Source: Sodiomyces alkalinus F11
Taxonomy: Eukaryota > Ascomycota > Sordariomycetes > Glomerellales > Plectosphaerellaceae
Direction of reading: 5' to 3'
Assembly: GCF_003711515.1 (NCBI RefSeq)
Contig: NW_021167081.1
Span: 4,024,483 to 4,088,482, forward strand
DNA: 64,000 bases
Part shown: positions 45,250 through 54,829 of the stretch, in pieces
Layout of the letters: every line of letters starts with the position of its first letter
Position numbering within the stretch: the first letter of the stretch is position 1
Program-made: the position numbers and the translations under genes
Notes under the pieces: model-generated
The model's input: only the letters and a program-made list of their open reading frames with translations
What the model was told of the DNA's origin: nothing
The model's database searches: none

Positions 45250-46560
45250 GTAGTAATAGTAGTAAGCATACAGCTAGTAGCAATATAAGCCCCTCTTAAT
45301 ACGCCCTTAGCGATAACAACTAAGTATCCTAGGCTAAGTCGCTATTACCTAGGAAGAAGAAGAAGCGCTTACGCGGTAGTTATCCTATTAAAAACCCTCC
45401 TAATAACGTTTATTCTAAGCCGTATAATTCTTATACAAGTAATATCGCTTAAGGGGACTATAAACGCCTTTACTAGAGCTACACTAGTTGGGGAAGAAAC
45501 TACTATGTATACTCTATGAAGATATATACGTGCCTTCCACTCCTTACGTACCTTATAGGTCCTACACGGAGGTTATTTAAGGCGGTTACTACTTACTGTG
45601 ATAGTCCCTAAGTTAGGGATATAAGTATCCTTATCTTTACAATATCGTACTTATATACTAACCCGTTATAGATCTATAACTTATACCTAAATACCCGCTT
45701 GGACTCCTAAGATACCGAAATAGCTGGGGTTATAGAGTTATTAGCGACGGCGCTATAACCTATAGTTGTTTATTCCACGGAGGTCTTTAACCCGGTAGCT
45801 ATACTAGCCCCTCCTCTCCCTTAAGAGGTTTAAGGAGAGATAATAGCGTAGCTAGCTTTATTACCTTTTTTAAAGGTCGGTAATAAAGTAGTTAGACTAG
45901 CATCGCTTCCCTTCGTAATAGCGGTCGCTAGCGAGGTAATTATACTAGTCTTTCTACCTTCTTAGGAGGTTATTAAAGAGATAGCGTTATAGTTAGCCTT
46001 ATTAGCTCCTATAAGTGTTATTACTAGGACGGATTAATTAGCCTTATCTCCTTCTTATAAGGTTATAGGCGAGGTAGTTAGTTTAGACCCGGTCCCCCTT
46101 ATATCTGTAGAGGAAAAGAGTTGTTATCCTATTACTCCCCCTCCTATCCTCGTAGCCAGCCGTACTAAGGACTTCGCTTACTTCCGCGAGTTAAATAAGT
46201 AGACTTAGCTACTCCGGGGGATCGCTATTATATTCCGTACCTTTATTACTATCTAAGATAAGGTTACTCTATAAGCGTAAGCGGGGCTTTACTATTATTA
46301 ATAACGCTATTATAGGTAACGCCGGTATCGGCGATAATAATAATAATAATAATAATAACGAGGTATCAGAGAGTAAGGCTAGGTAGGCCGATTAGGATAG
46401 CGTATTAGCGGCCGTGGTATTAAATAAGGAGGAGCAAAAAGGGGAGGCGCTGATCGAGGCCGATAATCCTAATAATAATACCTTTAATCCCGCTGGTAAT
46501 AATTTAGACTTATATTAAGGGAGGCCAAGGCGCGGGGCCTATCCGGCCTATAATAATATT
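45250..46560 (+). pseudogene. Long coding relic of unknown family
   Basis: One plus-strand frame stays protein-like for over 1 kb when RIP stops are read through. It has a Lys/Arg cluster (LPRKKKKRLRG, about 45,347-45,380), a segment GPTRRLFKAVTTYCDSPQVR (about 45,560-45,615), and a Val/Pro-rich middle with repeated xxEVxxE motifs. It ends with TKDFAYFRELNKQTQLLRG near 46,170-46,220. Further on is an Asn run from an AAT repeat and an acidic tail (NKEEQKGEALIEADNP). I do not recognise it. It could be a transposon accessory protein, a gag, or a captured host gene. Confidence 0.45.
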
Positions 46561-46799
46561 TCCTACTCCCTAGCTACTATTATATAGTCGTTTTCTCCTC
46601 GCCTCTTAGTCGGACTTTATATATACTAACTAAATAATCTATTATTAGTATTAGTAGATCCGTATTTACGCTTAAATTCGTTAAGGGCGCTAACTTTAGC
46701 TAATACCTTAACTAGGTAGGTTTATTATACCCTTTCTAGCGTTCTTATTAAAGCTATTCTCGTAAGGAGTAGAATATAAGTTAATAACCGAAACGCCCT

Positions 46800-47442
46800 A
46801 GGTAAATACTGGTTAGTTTATCAAGGAATAATCCAGAAGTCTTAGATTATTCGTTGCCCGTCTCTATAAAGAGGTCCTTAGGGTGTTCCTTTTATAGCCA
46901 TCCTGGGTCTACCTGGAATCCTCATGTCTATCCCCGCCTAGCTCTCTTAATATAAGACTATTATATCTGCTATCTTAATCCTTAACCTCCTATTAACTCC
47001 TAGTGGCTCTATATTTAACCTCTTATAGCCTAATATACAGGATTCTAGATATAACCTCGGCCCTTCTAGATCGTAGCAATATCTCTTATACTTACTATCC
47101 CTTAGTTATATAATAGCGATACTATAGCGACTACCTATTAATTCTAGGTATGTCTGCTACTACTAGATAGGTCCTTCTAGGTCGTGGATATAAGTCTCGT
47201 AGATACTATCCCTTAACTATATAATAGCGATAGTATAGCGATAACCTATTAATCCTAGGTGTGTCTACTACTACTAGATAGGCCCTTCTAGGTTATAGAT
47301 ATAAGTCTCGTGGATACTATCCCTTAGCTATGCTATTAAGATAGTGCCATATTAATAACCGGTTAGTTCGTGATATGTCTGCTGTTATTGAACCCATAAG
47401 ATAAGTATATCTTATCGTCCCTTTCTTAGTATGCCCGTGACA
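46800..47442 (-). repeat. 3' LTR of gypsy element E, with internal minisatellite
   Basis: In element orientation it begins TGTCACGGGCATAC at 47,442 and runs left. Its sequence follows the plus-strand copy that begins at 59,015. A TATA-type word, GGCTATAAAAGG, lies at about 46,880-46,892 (minus strand), matching AGCTATAAAAGG near 59,770. The left boundary is uncertain because the two copies diverge after the TATA word. Confidence 0.6.
47059..47345 (-). repeat. 111-bp tandem repeat inside the gypsy LTR
   Basis: Units start at 47,101, 47,212 and 47,323, exactly 111 bp apart, with a partial unit before and after. Each unit contains CTTAGCTATATAATAGCGAT or a RIP variant and CTACTAGATAGG. The same unit is repeated at 59,130-59,610 in the opposite orientation. 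Confidence 0.85.
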
Positions 47443-47449
47443 GTACTAG

Positions 47450-50400
47450 TACCTTTTTATAGGTGCCTTTTCCTCGCCTCTTAGTCCTCGTATAAAGGAC
47501 TTCTTAAATAACCTACTTATCTTTATCCGTAAGGTCGCGAATACATAGTAGTTAGGGGTTATCGATAATCTAGCCTAATGAGAGGTTATCGCTTACGCGT
47601 CGTAATACGTTAATATAGAATTAGGCGTAGATTTATAATAGTATAGATAATTTGACTATATTAGGATCAATTACCTTTATTATATAGTATTTACCGTATA
47701 GCTAGTTAAGCTTTTTATACAGGGCGTGGTGTTAAGTAGTTCCCTAATAAGAGCTAGACCAGGTTTTCTACTTTAAACAGTTTTACTAGTAAGCACTATT
47801 TATTCGCGGTATCCCTATTCTATAACCACGTTAATGTTATTACGGCCTAGGTAAATTCGGTCGCTTCTTATAGATAACGTACTAAGTTACATGCCAAAAA
47901 CTCTCGCGAGTTATGTAGTAGCTTTTCGTTTACTTAGATTGGGTCGATATAAGAACTATAATTAAGAAAGAATAGATTAAGGCCGGTCGTAAAGCTCTCG
48001 CGATTATTTAAGGCTAACTAGCCCGCGGGTAATAGGCTATCCTAAAGATCCTAAGCATAGTAGATAAATACGCGTAGATATACTTATACTTCTTAGTTTA
48101 CGCGTTTAGTTACTTCATTCGTTTAAGGGTAGAAAGGAGCACTAAGCTTGCGCGTAATATATATAAGGTCGTAGAAATACTTCTAGAATCGGGTTATCTA
48201 ATTCGACCCTCGGTTACTAACTATTAATCTTAGTATACCGTGGAAACGGAAGTAGTAGTCAAAGAACTATTCTATATAGGCCTCCGCCTTTATTATCCTT
48301 ATCGCTTTAAGCATTATAGCTTTGATTAATTAATCGGTAATAACTTAGAGGTAAGACGCTTTCTTCTTATTAGCTAGGGGGAGGTTCGTTATAAAGTCTA
48401 TAAATAGGTTACTCCTAATACGTTCCGGCGCTAAAAGAGAATATAGGAGACCTCGCTTAGCGTTTCTTTATATATAGCCTCTCTCGTATACATCGTAATT
48501 CCGTATAAACCGATATATATTCTTATTTATACCCGGCTAAAAGAACCTACGCCTTACTAAGGCGATAGTATTTTCCTGTCCTAAGTATCCGTTAATTACC
48601 GAATCGTAGATAGATTAGATGACTTTTCCTTATAGCGTCGAACCTTTATTTAAACCTAGTATCTAAATACGATCTCGCAATAATAATAGCCCGGAGGGCA
48701 ATACTAAATATTCCGCGATCTATAACTATAGTTTAAGCGTTAGTCAGAACTAGCGTTCTCACTTAAGTATAATATAAAGGGCACCTTAGTATTACGGGTT
48801 AATCGGTAACGTGTTTTCCTATAATTACTATAATTTATTATTTATATCGAAGATTCTTAAAGCGTTTATTAAGCGATATAGCTTTAGTAGCATCCCGGAA
48901 TCCGGGATTAATTATATATAATAAGCTTATTTGTACTTATCTATTATATCTTAGAGTTTATCTTACTAATAGCACGATAATACGTTAGCTGTTGTATTAT
49001 TCTTCTCTTTACGGTATTTGATGATAAAGTCGAATTAAGCGAGCTTACTAGCCTAATAGCCTTATCGCTATATAAGCGTTTATTCTATGATAAAGTACTC
49101 TAGGGCCTTCTAGTCGGAGAAGATACTAAATTAATTATAGCTAATTAGTTCCGCTCTTTACGCTATTAAGTTACTTGTAATCGCTAATATCTTTTCATCG
49201 TGAATCCAGTAATTATACTGGGCTAAAATTAGTCGTCTTAAGTAGTATACGACTACGTAGCGATATTCTTCTATATTTTCTGAGACTAATCCCCCGCCTA
49301 ATACGAAACCGGAGTAATTAGTCTTAATAAACGTTTTATTCGCGGGGTTTTAGTATCGTAGGATCGGTCATTCTATAAACCTTACATTAATAGTCTAAAA
49401 GGCCGATTCTTCCTCGGGGCCTTATTAGAAGGTCCGGTGATTTTTTAATTAGCGCTATTAAAAGGCGCTAATCGCGAAAAACTCCTTTATATAGATCCGG
49501 TAGTAATTCGTAAACCCAAGGAAACTTTATACTCCTTTTCCTAATATTAGCGTTTCCTACTCGAGGATTACTTAGAGTTACTCGGGGTTATACCCGACTC
49601 CTTTATTTACGGTAAGTATAAACCTTAAGTATTTAACTATCTTTATAATTAATTCGTACTTAGACGGGTTAAGGTTAAGACCTATATTAGCTAGGGCTCG
49701 GAGTACTTATCTAACCTTCGCCTTATAGTTAGCCTTACTCCTATTAGTGTAAATAAGGATAATATTTATATAGGCTAGTATAAAGTTATTAACGTAATAT
49801 TATATCGTTTTATTAATATATTATTAACAGGTCGCCGGTATACCGCTTAACCCGAAGGGGTATACTAGCTATTTAATGAGTCCGAAACCTAGTATGAACT
49901 AGTCCTATCCTAATCTTATAGTAAGCGGCTATAATATTAAGTTTCGTAAACTACTTCGTTTCTATAAGATTATATAAGGTTTCTATATTTAACGGTAAGC
50001 GGTAATATTCTTAATAGATGATCGTGTTTAGCATCCGGTAGTTATACTAGAAATATAGTCCTTTACTAAGCTTTTTTATAAATAGTATAGGTGCTACGGC
50101 TTCTAAGTTACTTCCTCGGATAAACCTCTTATCTATTTATTAAGAGTTTTCCGGGGTATAAGTAATTCTTCGCGCAATATACTCTATAGTAGCCCTTGAA
50201 GTAGGGGTGGTTCTTTATTGTTTATTCCTCGTATAATATTTATTTCGTGATTATTCCCTAGTCGGTATAGGGGTAATAGGTTCGTCTTATCAGGGGTAAA
50301 TAGGTCGCTAAACTCTTAAAGGACCCGTTTCGGAATAAGGGCCATAGGGTTTATAAGGGCCTTTTTCTATAATACCTTATCGATATCCCTTAGCCTAATA

Positions 50401-50515
50401 CCGTTTATTACGGTACTACCCTTCTAGCCTTTCCTTTATGGCCGGCGTATAATAGTAGCGAAGACTAATCTCGTAATAAGGCGGGCGTTACGAATTACTT
50501 AGATATTCCTTTTGT
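47450..50515 (-). pseudogene. Ty3/gypsy element E pol remnant, 5'-truncated
   Basis: Minus-strand relic in the order reverse transcriptase, RNase H, integrase. RT at about 49,750-50,150 reads KRFIRGSNLEAVAPILFIKK, YNYRMLNTIIY and FTKLNIIAAYYKIRI. RNase H at about 48,960-49,130 reads SDQKALEYFIIEQTL and then FDFIIKYRKEKNNTANVLS. The integrase at about 48,150-48,400 reads DFITNLPLANKKKASYL, VITDQLIKAIM, RFHGIPRLIVSN and PQTNRQTERVNQE. This order and these motifs are diagnostic of Ty3/gypsy. Gag, protease and the 5' LTR are missing: the element stops at the gene-island edge near 50,515. Confidence 0.85.
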
Positions 50516-50539
50516 TAGGACAATACGGTATGTTATCAT

Positions 50540-50597
50540 AGCTCCATATTTTCGAGCTCGATAGTAAAACGTCCGGGCGCCGTAATCCTTCCCGTGA
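50540..50597 (+). repeat. Single arm of the 42.2-kb inverted repeat at the island edge
   Basis: Shares GTCCGGGCGCCGTAATCC and the surrounding bases with both arms at 42,205-42,336. Immediately after it the base use changes to non-RIP sequence. Confidence 0.6.
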
Positions 50598-51194
50598 CCC
50601 ATGAAAAATGAAAAATGAAAAATGAAAAGGAATTGCTGAAGCTAACCTTTCGACAAGGCGGACTATGGGGAGAAAGGGCGCCACCGGCGCCCGGGAAAAA
50701 AAAAAGCCAGCGGGTCAGACCACGGTCGGATAACTAAGTGCCAAGACCGGAATAACGCAAGGCGCCTAGCCTAATAGCATGTCACCTCTGTACGAAGCAA
50801 AAGGTAATTTTGATGGTCTGGGCCTTTCTAAGGTACATATAAAGTACCTGTGCCCACGTCGCAGTTACATCAAGTCGGCAGCATGCGGAGGACCTGGAAT
50901 TGGTCTTTGGGAGACTGCTCGACGACGATACAGGTGGGCTCTATCACTGTTCGCATCTACAATAAGAGGTGGTTACCCGACTGTCCAGCTCCTAAGTATC
51001 TTATTACACAAATGCCATCGTGTATTAGTTGACACTCCTGTCGTGACTCGTGACGAACGTGCGCGTATGTAGCCTGAAGGGTAATAAGAACAAGAATGCA
51101 TGATATCTTTTAAACCATCCTTCTTCCTCCCCTTCATTCCCCGCCACCGTGGCAGGGGCGCGCGGCACGAGAAACGGGGGCCAAACCCCTTGAG
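50598..51194. other. Island 2 sequence downstream of the ING gene
   Basis: Normal base use. An ATGAAAA heptamer is repeated four times at about 50,600-50,630. A 97-codon plus-strand frame at 50,779-51,072 has no recognisable motif and no homologue I know of, so I do not call it a gene. The region probably holds the 3' end of the ING transcript. Confidence 0.5.
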
Positions 51195-52535
51195 CTATTT
51201 CTTCTTCTGCATCTTCTCGGTGCAGACGGGACAGTACCATGTGCCGTTAGGCTCGCTCTTGAGGCCGACACACGACCAGTGAAACCATTCATAAGGGCAG
51301 TCATCGTTGTCGCACGCCACCATGTCGCCGAAACTGACGTTCTGGCACATGCAATACTTTTTATCGTCGCCCGCCTCGTCATCGTCCACATCGGCCATGG
51401 TCTCGTCCGCGCCCGCGTCCTTCGCGTCTCGTGCCGGCGTGCCGCTTGCCCGGTCCAGCCGGCTCTCCTCACCTTCGTCCACGCTCCCGCTTTCCGCTTC
51501 TGATAGCTCGCTGTCCGCCGTTGACGCGGGCGACTTTCTGCTCCCGGATTTCTTGACTCGTGAGAGGGAGGACTTGCTTCCAGCGGCTCCGGCCCTCTTA
51601 CGACCGGCACCAGTAGGGGTTCCCTTTCTGCCCGCTCCGGACGCTCCCGATGCTTTCTGCGAGGACGAACGAGGCCCGGCGCTCCCCGCACGCACCGCGC
51701 CATTAACTCCGTTCGCGCCAGCGCCCTTCGGCGTGCCAGGTCCTAGCGATGAGTGCCTTGCCAGGCCGCTTGAGGCGGCCGGGACGCTGCCCAGGCCTGA
51801 GTTGGACCGGGGGCCTCGTTTCGGGACACCACTGCCCGGACCGGCTGAGCTCTCTCGCGTCTGACGATTGAGGATCATGCTGGCCGCGGGGCTCGTCGGG
51901 GCCGAGGCGGGGTACTGTTGTTGGGATTGGGCGTTTCGGACCTGAGGGTTAGTTGCCCGGGCAGTCGCAGGGCCGACCGAGTGAACGGCGGGTCCTGGAG
52001 TGGCGGTTGCATTGATAGTGGTTCCTGACAGGTGACTGGCCGGGTTGACGGAGCGAACCGACGGCCCAGAGTGGTTGGCAGCACTGGGTCGGAGAAGGGA
52101 GGGGCATTTGTCTGGGTCGTTGAAGCCAGGCTCGGCACGATCGTAGAGCAGTTTAATGTGCTGGTCTAGATTCCGTAGGTGCTTATCCATGGTGGCTTGT
52201 AGCCTCTGCGTCAGGGTGATCTTCTCGCCGGCCAAGCGGTCTGCGCGTGCATAGTGTTCGCGTATCACGGCCCGCATGCCCTCCTCCCGTGGGTTCGTCT
52301 CATGACTGCCGTTCGCCTTGATCCATTTCTGGATCTTGCCGTCGCGATCCTCTATGACCTTGATGCACTCTTGGTACTGCCTATCCTTGTCGGCGATTTC
52401 TTCCTGGATAAAACGGATCTCCTCGGGAAAGTTCTGGACCCGGTTCATCCAGTCGTCGAGGATGATAGCAGGATCCAGTGCTTCGACCTGTGGCATCCTT
52501 CTGACAAAGTCGATGGAAAGATCGTCTCTAGGCAT
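51195..52535 (-). CDS. ING-family PHD-finger protein (Yng2/Png1-like chromatin regulator)
   Basis: Predicted nuclear subunit of a histone acetyltransferase or deacetylase complex that reads H3K4 methylation. Single exon, 446 residues from the start at 52,535, chosen because [10 protein letters not shown] begins the conserved ING N-terminus. Residues 1 to about 115 form the helical ING domain ([20 protein letters not shown] and on to [14 protein letters not shown]). The middle is a long Ser/Ala/Gly/Pro-rich basic linker followed by an acidic patch ([16 protein letters not shown]). The C-terminal PHD finger at about 394-438 has all eight ligands (C395, C397, C408, C413, H419, C422, C435, C438). 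Y394 and W417 stand where the trimethyl-lysine cage lies in ING2, and a KKK tail ends the protein. An in-frame upstream ATG at 52,793 would add 86 residues with no conserved look; I treat that part as leader. Confidence 0.93.
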   Translation of the reverse strand: MPRDDLSIDFVRRMPQVEALDPAIILDDWMNRVQNFPEEIRFIQEEIADKDRQYQECIKVIEDRDGKIQKWIKANGSHETNPREEGMRAVIREHYARADRLAGEKITLTQRLQATMDKHLRNLDQHIKLLYDRAEPGFNDPDKCPSLLRPSAANHSGPSVRSVNPASHLSGTTINATATPGPAVHSVGPATARATNPQVRNAQSQQQYPASAPTSPAASMILNRQTRESSAGPGSGVPKRGPRSNSGLGSVPAASSGLARHSSLGPGTPKGAGANGVNGAVRAGSAGPRSSSQKASGASGAGRKGTPTGAGRKRAGAAGSKSSLSRVKKSGSRKSPASTADSELSEAESGSVDEGEESRLDRASGTPARDAKDAGADETMADVDDDEAGDDKKYCMCQNVSFGDMVACDNDDCPYEWFHWSCVGLKSEPNGTWYCPVCTEKMQKKK

Positions 52536-53400
52536 GGTGTTAATGAGCCAGAAACACGCCCCACAAAATCCCACGCGGAAAGCAGATGCAATAGCTGGGC
52601 AGGCGAAGACGCTGTGAGAAGAGCAAGCAAAAAGCGCAAGATCAAGGTCTGCGGTAAAGCGGATAAACGTCGTGCAGTGAGAAGATCCAACGTCCCGAGT
52701 CCGCAGACCAACGCCAATAAAAGAATGCACCGGCGCGCGAATGGTAAACCCGGGGGAAGGGGGGGGGGTGGGGGGACGGGCAAAAGGGTTCAAGAAAGCC
52801 GTGCGTTGGTAGGTAATGGCGACAACATATCAGAGGGCTGGCCAGATATGTCGGTGATAGGCAGGAAGGGAGGAGCAAACAGGACTTGTGCACAAGAGGC
52901 TTGCGTGAGGTGATGATAGCCAGCCAGACAAGGACAGCGAGCGAGGAGAGTTGGTAGCAAGGGGATGGGATGACCTGCACGCAAGGATGTATATGCGTCG
53001 CTCTGCTCTCTGCTGTGTTGCTTTACTCTCCGGTATTGCCTCCCCCTGATTATGTGGTTTGCCCTGGACTCGTCTGACCTTGGCGGGAGGTATCACGGCC
53101 TTCCCTGCAATTGGCAAGTGACAATCGTAACTTTGCTCACCTTGAGAAAGATGAATGCCGTGGCCCCAGAGTAGGTAACTTAACGAAGTCCTATATGAAG
53201 AAGGAAGATGAATGAATGGGAACTTGGGTGGAAGTGACAGAGATTTGATGTCGTATACAAAATGGTTTGTCACGTCACCGGAGACATCGACGAGTCGGAA
53301 TGGATCTGGTGATTGAAACCCAAAGTAAGTGGGGGGAGGAACAGCCCCTTTCTTTCGTCTTGTTCTTATTTTTCCGTAATAAGAACCTCGTTGCCTCGTC
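52536..53400 (-). promoter_or_regulatory. Leader and promoter region of the ING gene
   Basis: Non-RIP sequence upstream of the ING start. On the minus strand it holds pyrimidine runs such as the C-rich tract at about 52,757-52,778 (plus strand G-rich). Overlapping frames here on both strands look like chance. The island ends at about 53,400, where the inverted-end element begins. The exact promoter cannot be located. Confidence 0.45.
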
Positions 53401-53412
53401 GACTTGTTGAGT

Positions 53413-54205
53413 GCCCGTTTTCCGGCCCCCCATGTTCCGTCTTCCGGGTCGACTTAAACTCTTCTTGGGTAAAATAATCCACTACTTCCCCACTACCCGA
53501 AACTAAGTGCGTTTTATAGGTCTCTCGAAGTACCTAAAGATAAAAAAGAGCACGTATACGAGTACTCTTTAAAGAAGGACTCTATAAAGAAGGACCCCTA
53601 GCCCTCACGCTTTACGGTCAAGCTACTATATTATTATAGTATTAGTTGTTATTATATTATTATAAAGGGAAGAAAAAGTAATAGTTAGGTTAACACGTAG
53701 AAATCCGGATACGGAATACGTAGTCGGAAAAACACCGGATAGTTATATACGCTAATATTATGCGTCGTGTAACTAAGGAATAATAGGTCTACTAACCGTA
53801 TTTATTTATTTTAATTCTAATACGCGCCCCTCTACGCGTACCGCCCTTTTCTTGTTCCCTCCTTTCCTTCTTTTTCCACTTACCCTTTTCCACCTACCTT
53901 TTCCTTCCCTTAACCTATCTTAGTATATATTTAAACTACGGCTATTTAAGCCTAGTATTCGTGCTTTAGAAGACAACCTACAAGATAATAGCGCGCCGAG
54001 CAGAGTCGCGATATTACTCTAGTAGTAGTAAAAGTAGTGGTAATACCTAGTATTTTGATTTCTCGGATATTTAGGTACTTCGAGAGACCTATAAAACGCA
54101 CCTAATTTCGGGTGGTAGGGAAGTAGTAGATCATTTTACCTAAAAAGAGTTTAAGTCGACCCGGAAGACGGAATAGGGGGGTCGGAAGACAGGCACTCTG
54201 ACTTT
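53413..54205. mobile_element. Non-autonomous DNA transposon with long terminal inverted repeats
   Basis: The left arm, from about 53,411 (GAGTGCCCGTTTTCCG) to about 53,550, is repeated in inverted form at about 54,065-54,205 (plus strand end CGGAAGACAGGCACTC). The arms share over 130 bp, including TCTTCCGGGTCGACTTAAAC and TTTTATAGGTCTCTCGAAGT. The centre is non-coding. I could not fix the target duplication. An arm fragment of a related copy lies at 28,880-28,975. Confidence 0.8.
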
Positions 54206-54415
54206 TTTCGCGGTTAACACGGATCGAGCTAATAGAGACGGACAGTTTCTTATGCGACTACCCGTGCCCGCGCCACTTATCGGGCGTTTATTTCTTACTA
54301 ACCCTTATAACTTAGTGCTTAATAGTAAGATAGCTATGTTAGTAGAATAGCCACGTTCGTAGGATAGCTATATTAGTTGAATAGCCACCTTTTTAATTAT
54401 AACGATCTTAAGACG
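54206..54415. other. RIP-affected spacer
   Basis: No gene. A short word, GATAGCTATRTTAGT, is repeated about 34 bp apart near 54,330-54,380. Confidence 0.4.
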
Positions 54416-54609
54416 TGTTAGAATATAAATAAGGTACGCGGAATTATATGTGTATTTATCTAATTAAAGTTTGTGAATACTTTATAGGGATATCTAACTA
54501 TAAGGAAAAAGCAGGGGAAATAACTATAGATATATAGGATCGAGGTACTCTACACGTCTAATATAATATAGTATGTTATACCCCGATAAGGTGGCTGTGG
54601 TATCTAATA
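54416..54609 (-). repeat. 3' LTR of element D
   Basis: 194 bp. The plus strand runs from TGTTAGAATATA to TATCTAATA. The identical length to the element C LTRs supports both boundaries. Confidence 0.85.
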
Positions 54610-54829
54610 TACCCCCCTAAAATTATAGGATTAATTCTGACTATTCTGTTTATTAAATTAATGCTTAAATTCCAGGGTAAATCGGAGCTAGATATTAATT
54701 AACGGCGTTATAGGCATTAAAGCTAAAAAGCAGTTAAAAAGTGTTAAAAACAATACCTAAATAATAGTATATAGAGATATAAAAAGACTTAAAATAACGG
54801 TCTAATCGACTGTTTCCCGTTAATTAAAA

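Noticed and set aside
50779..51072. 97-codon plus-strand frame downstream of the ING gene
   Set aside because: No motif, two overlapping alternative frames in the same place, and a position in the probable 3' region of the ING transcript. Not enough for a gene call.
51307..52913. Several plus-strand and alternate minus-strand frames over the ING gene
   Set aside because: Shadows of a GC-rich coding region. The ING domain and PHD finger fix the real frame.
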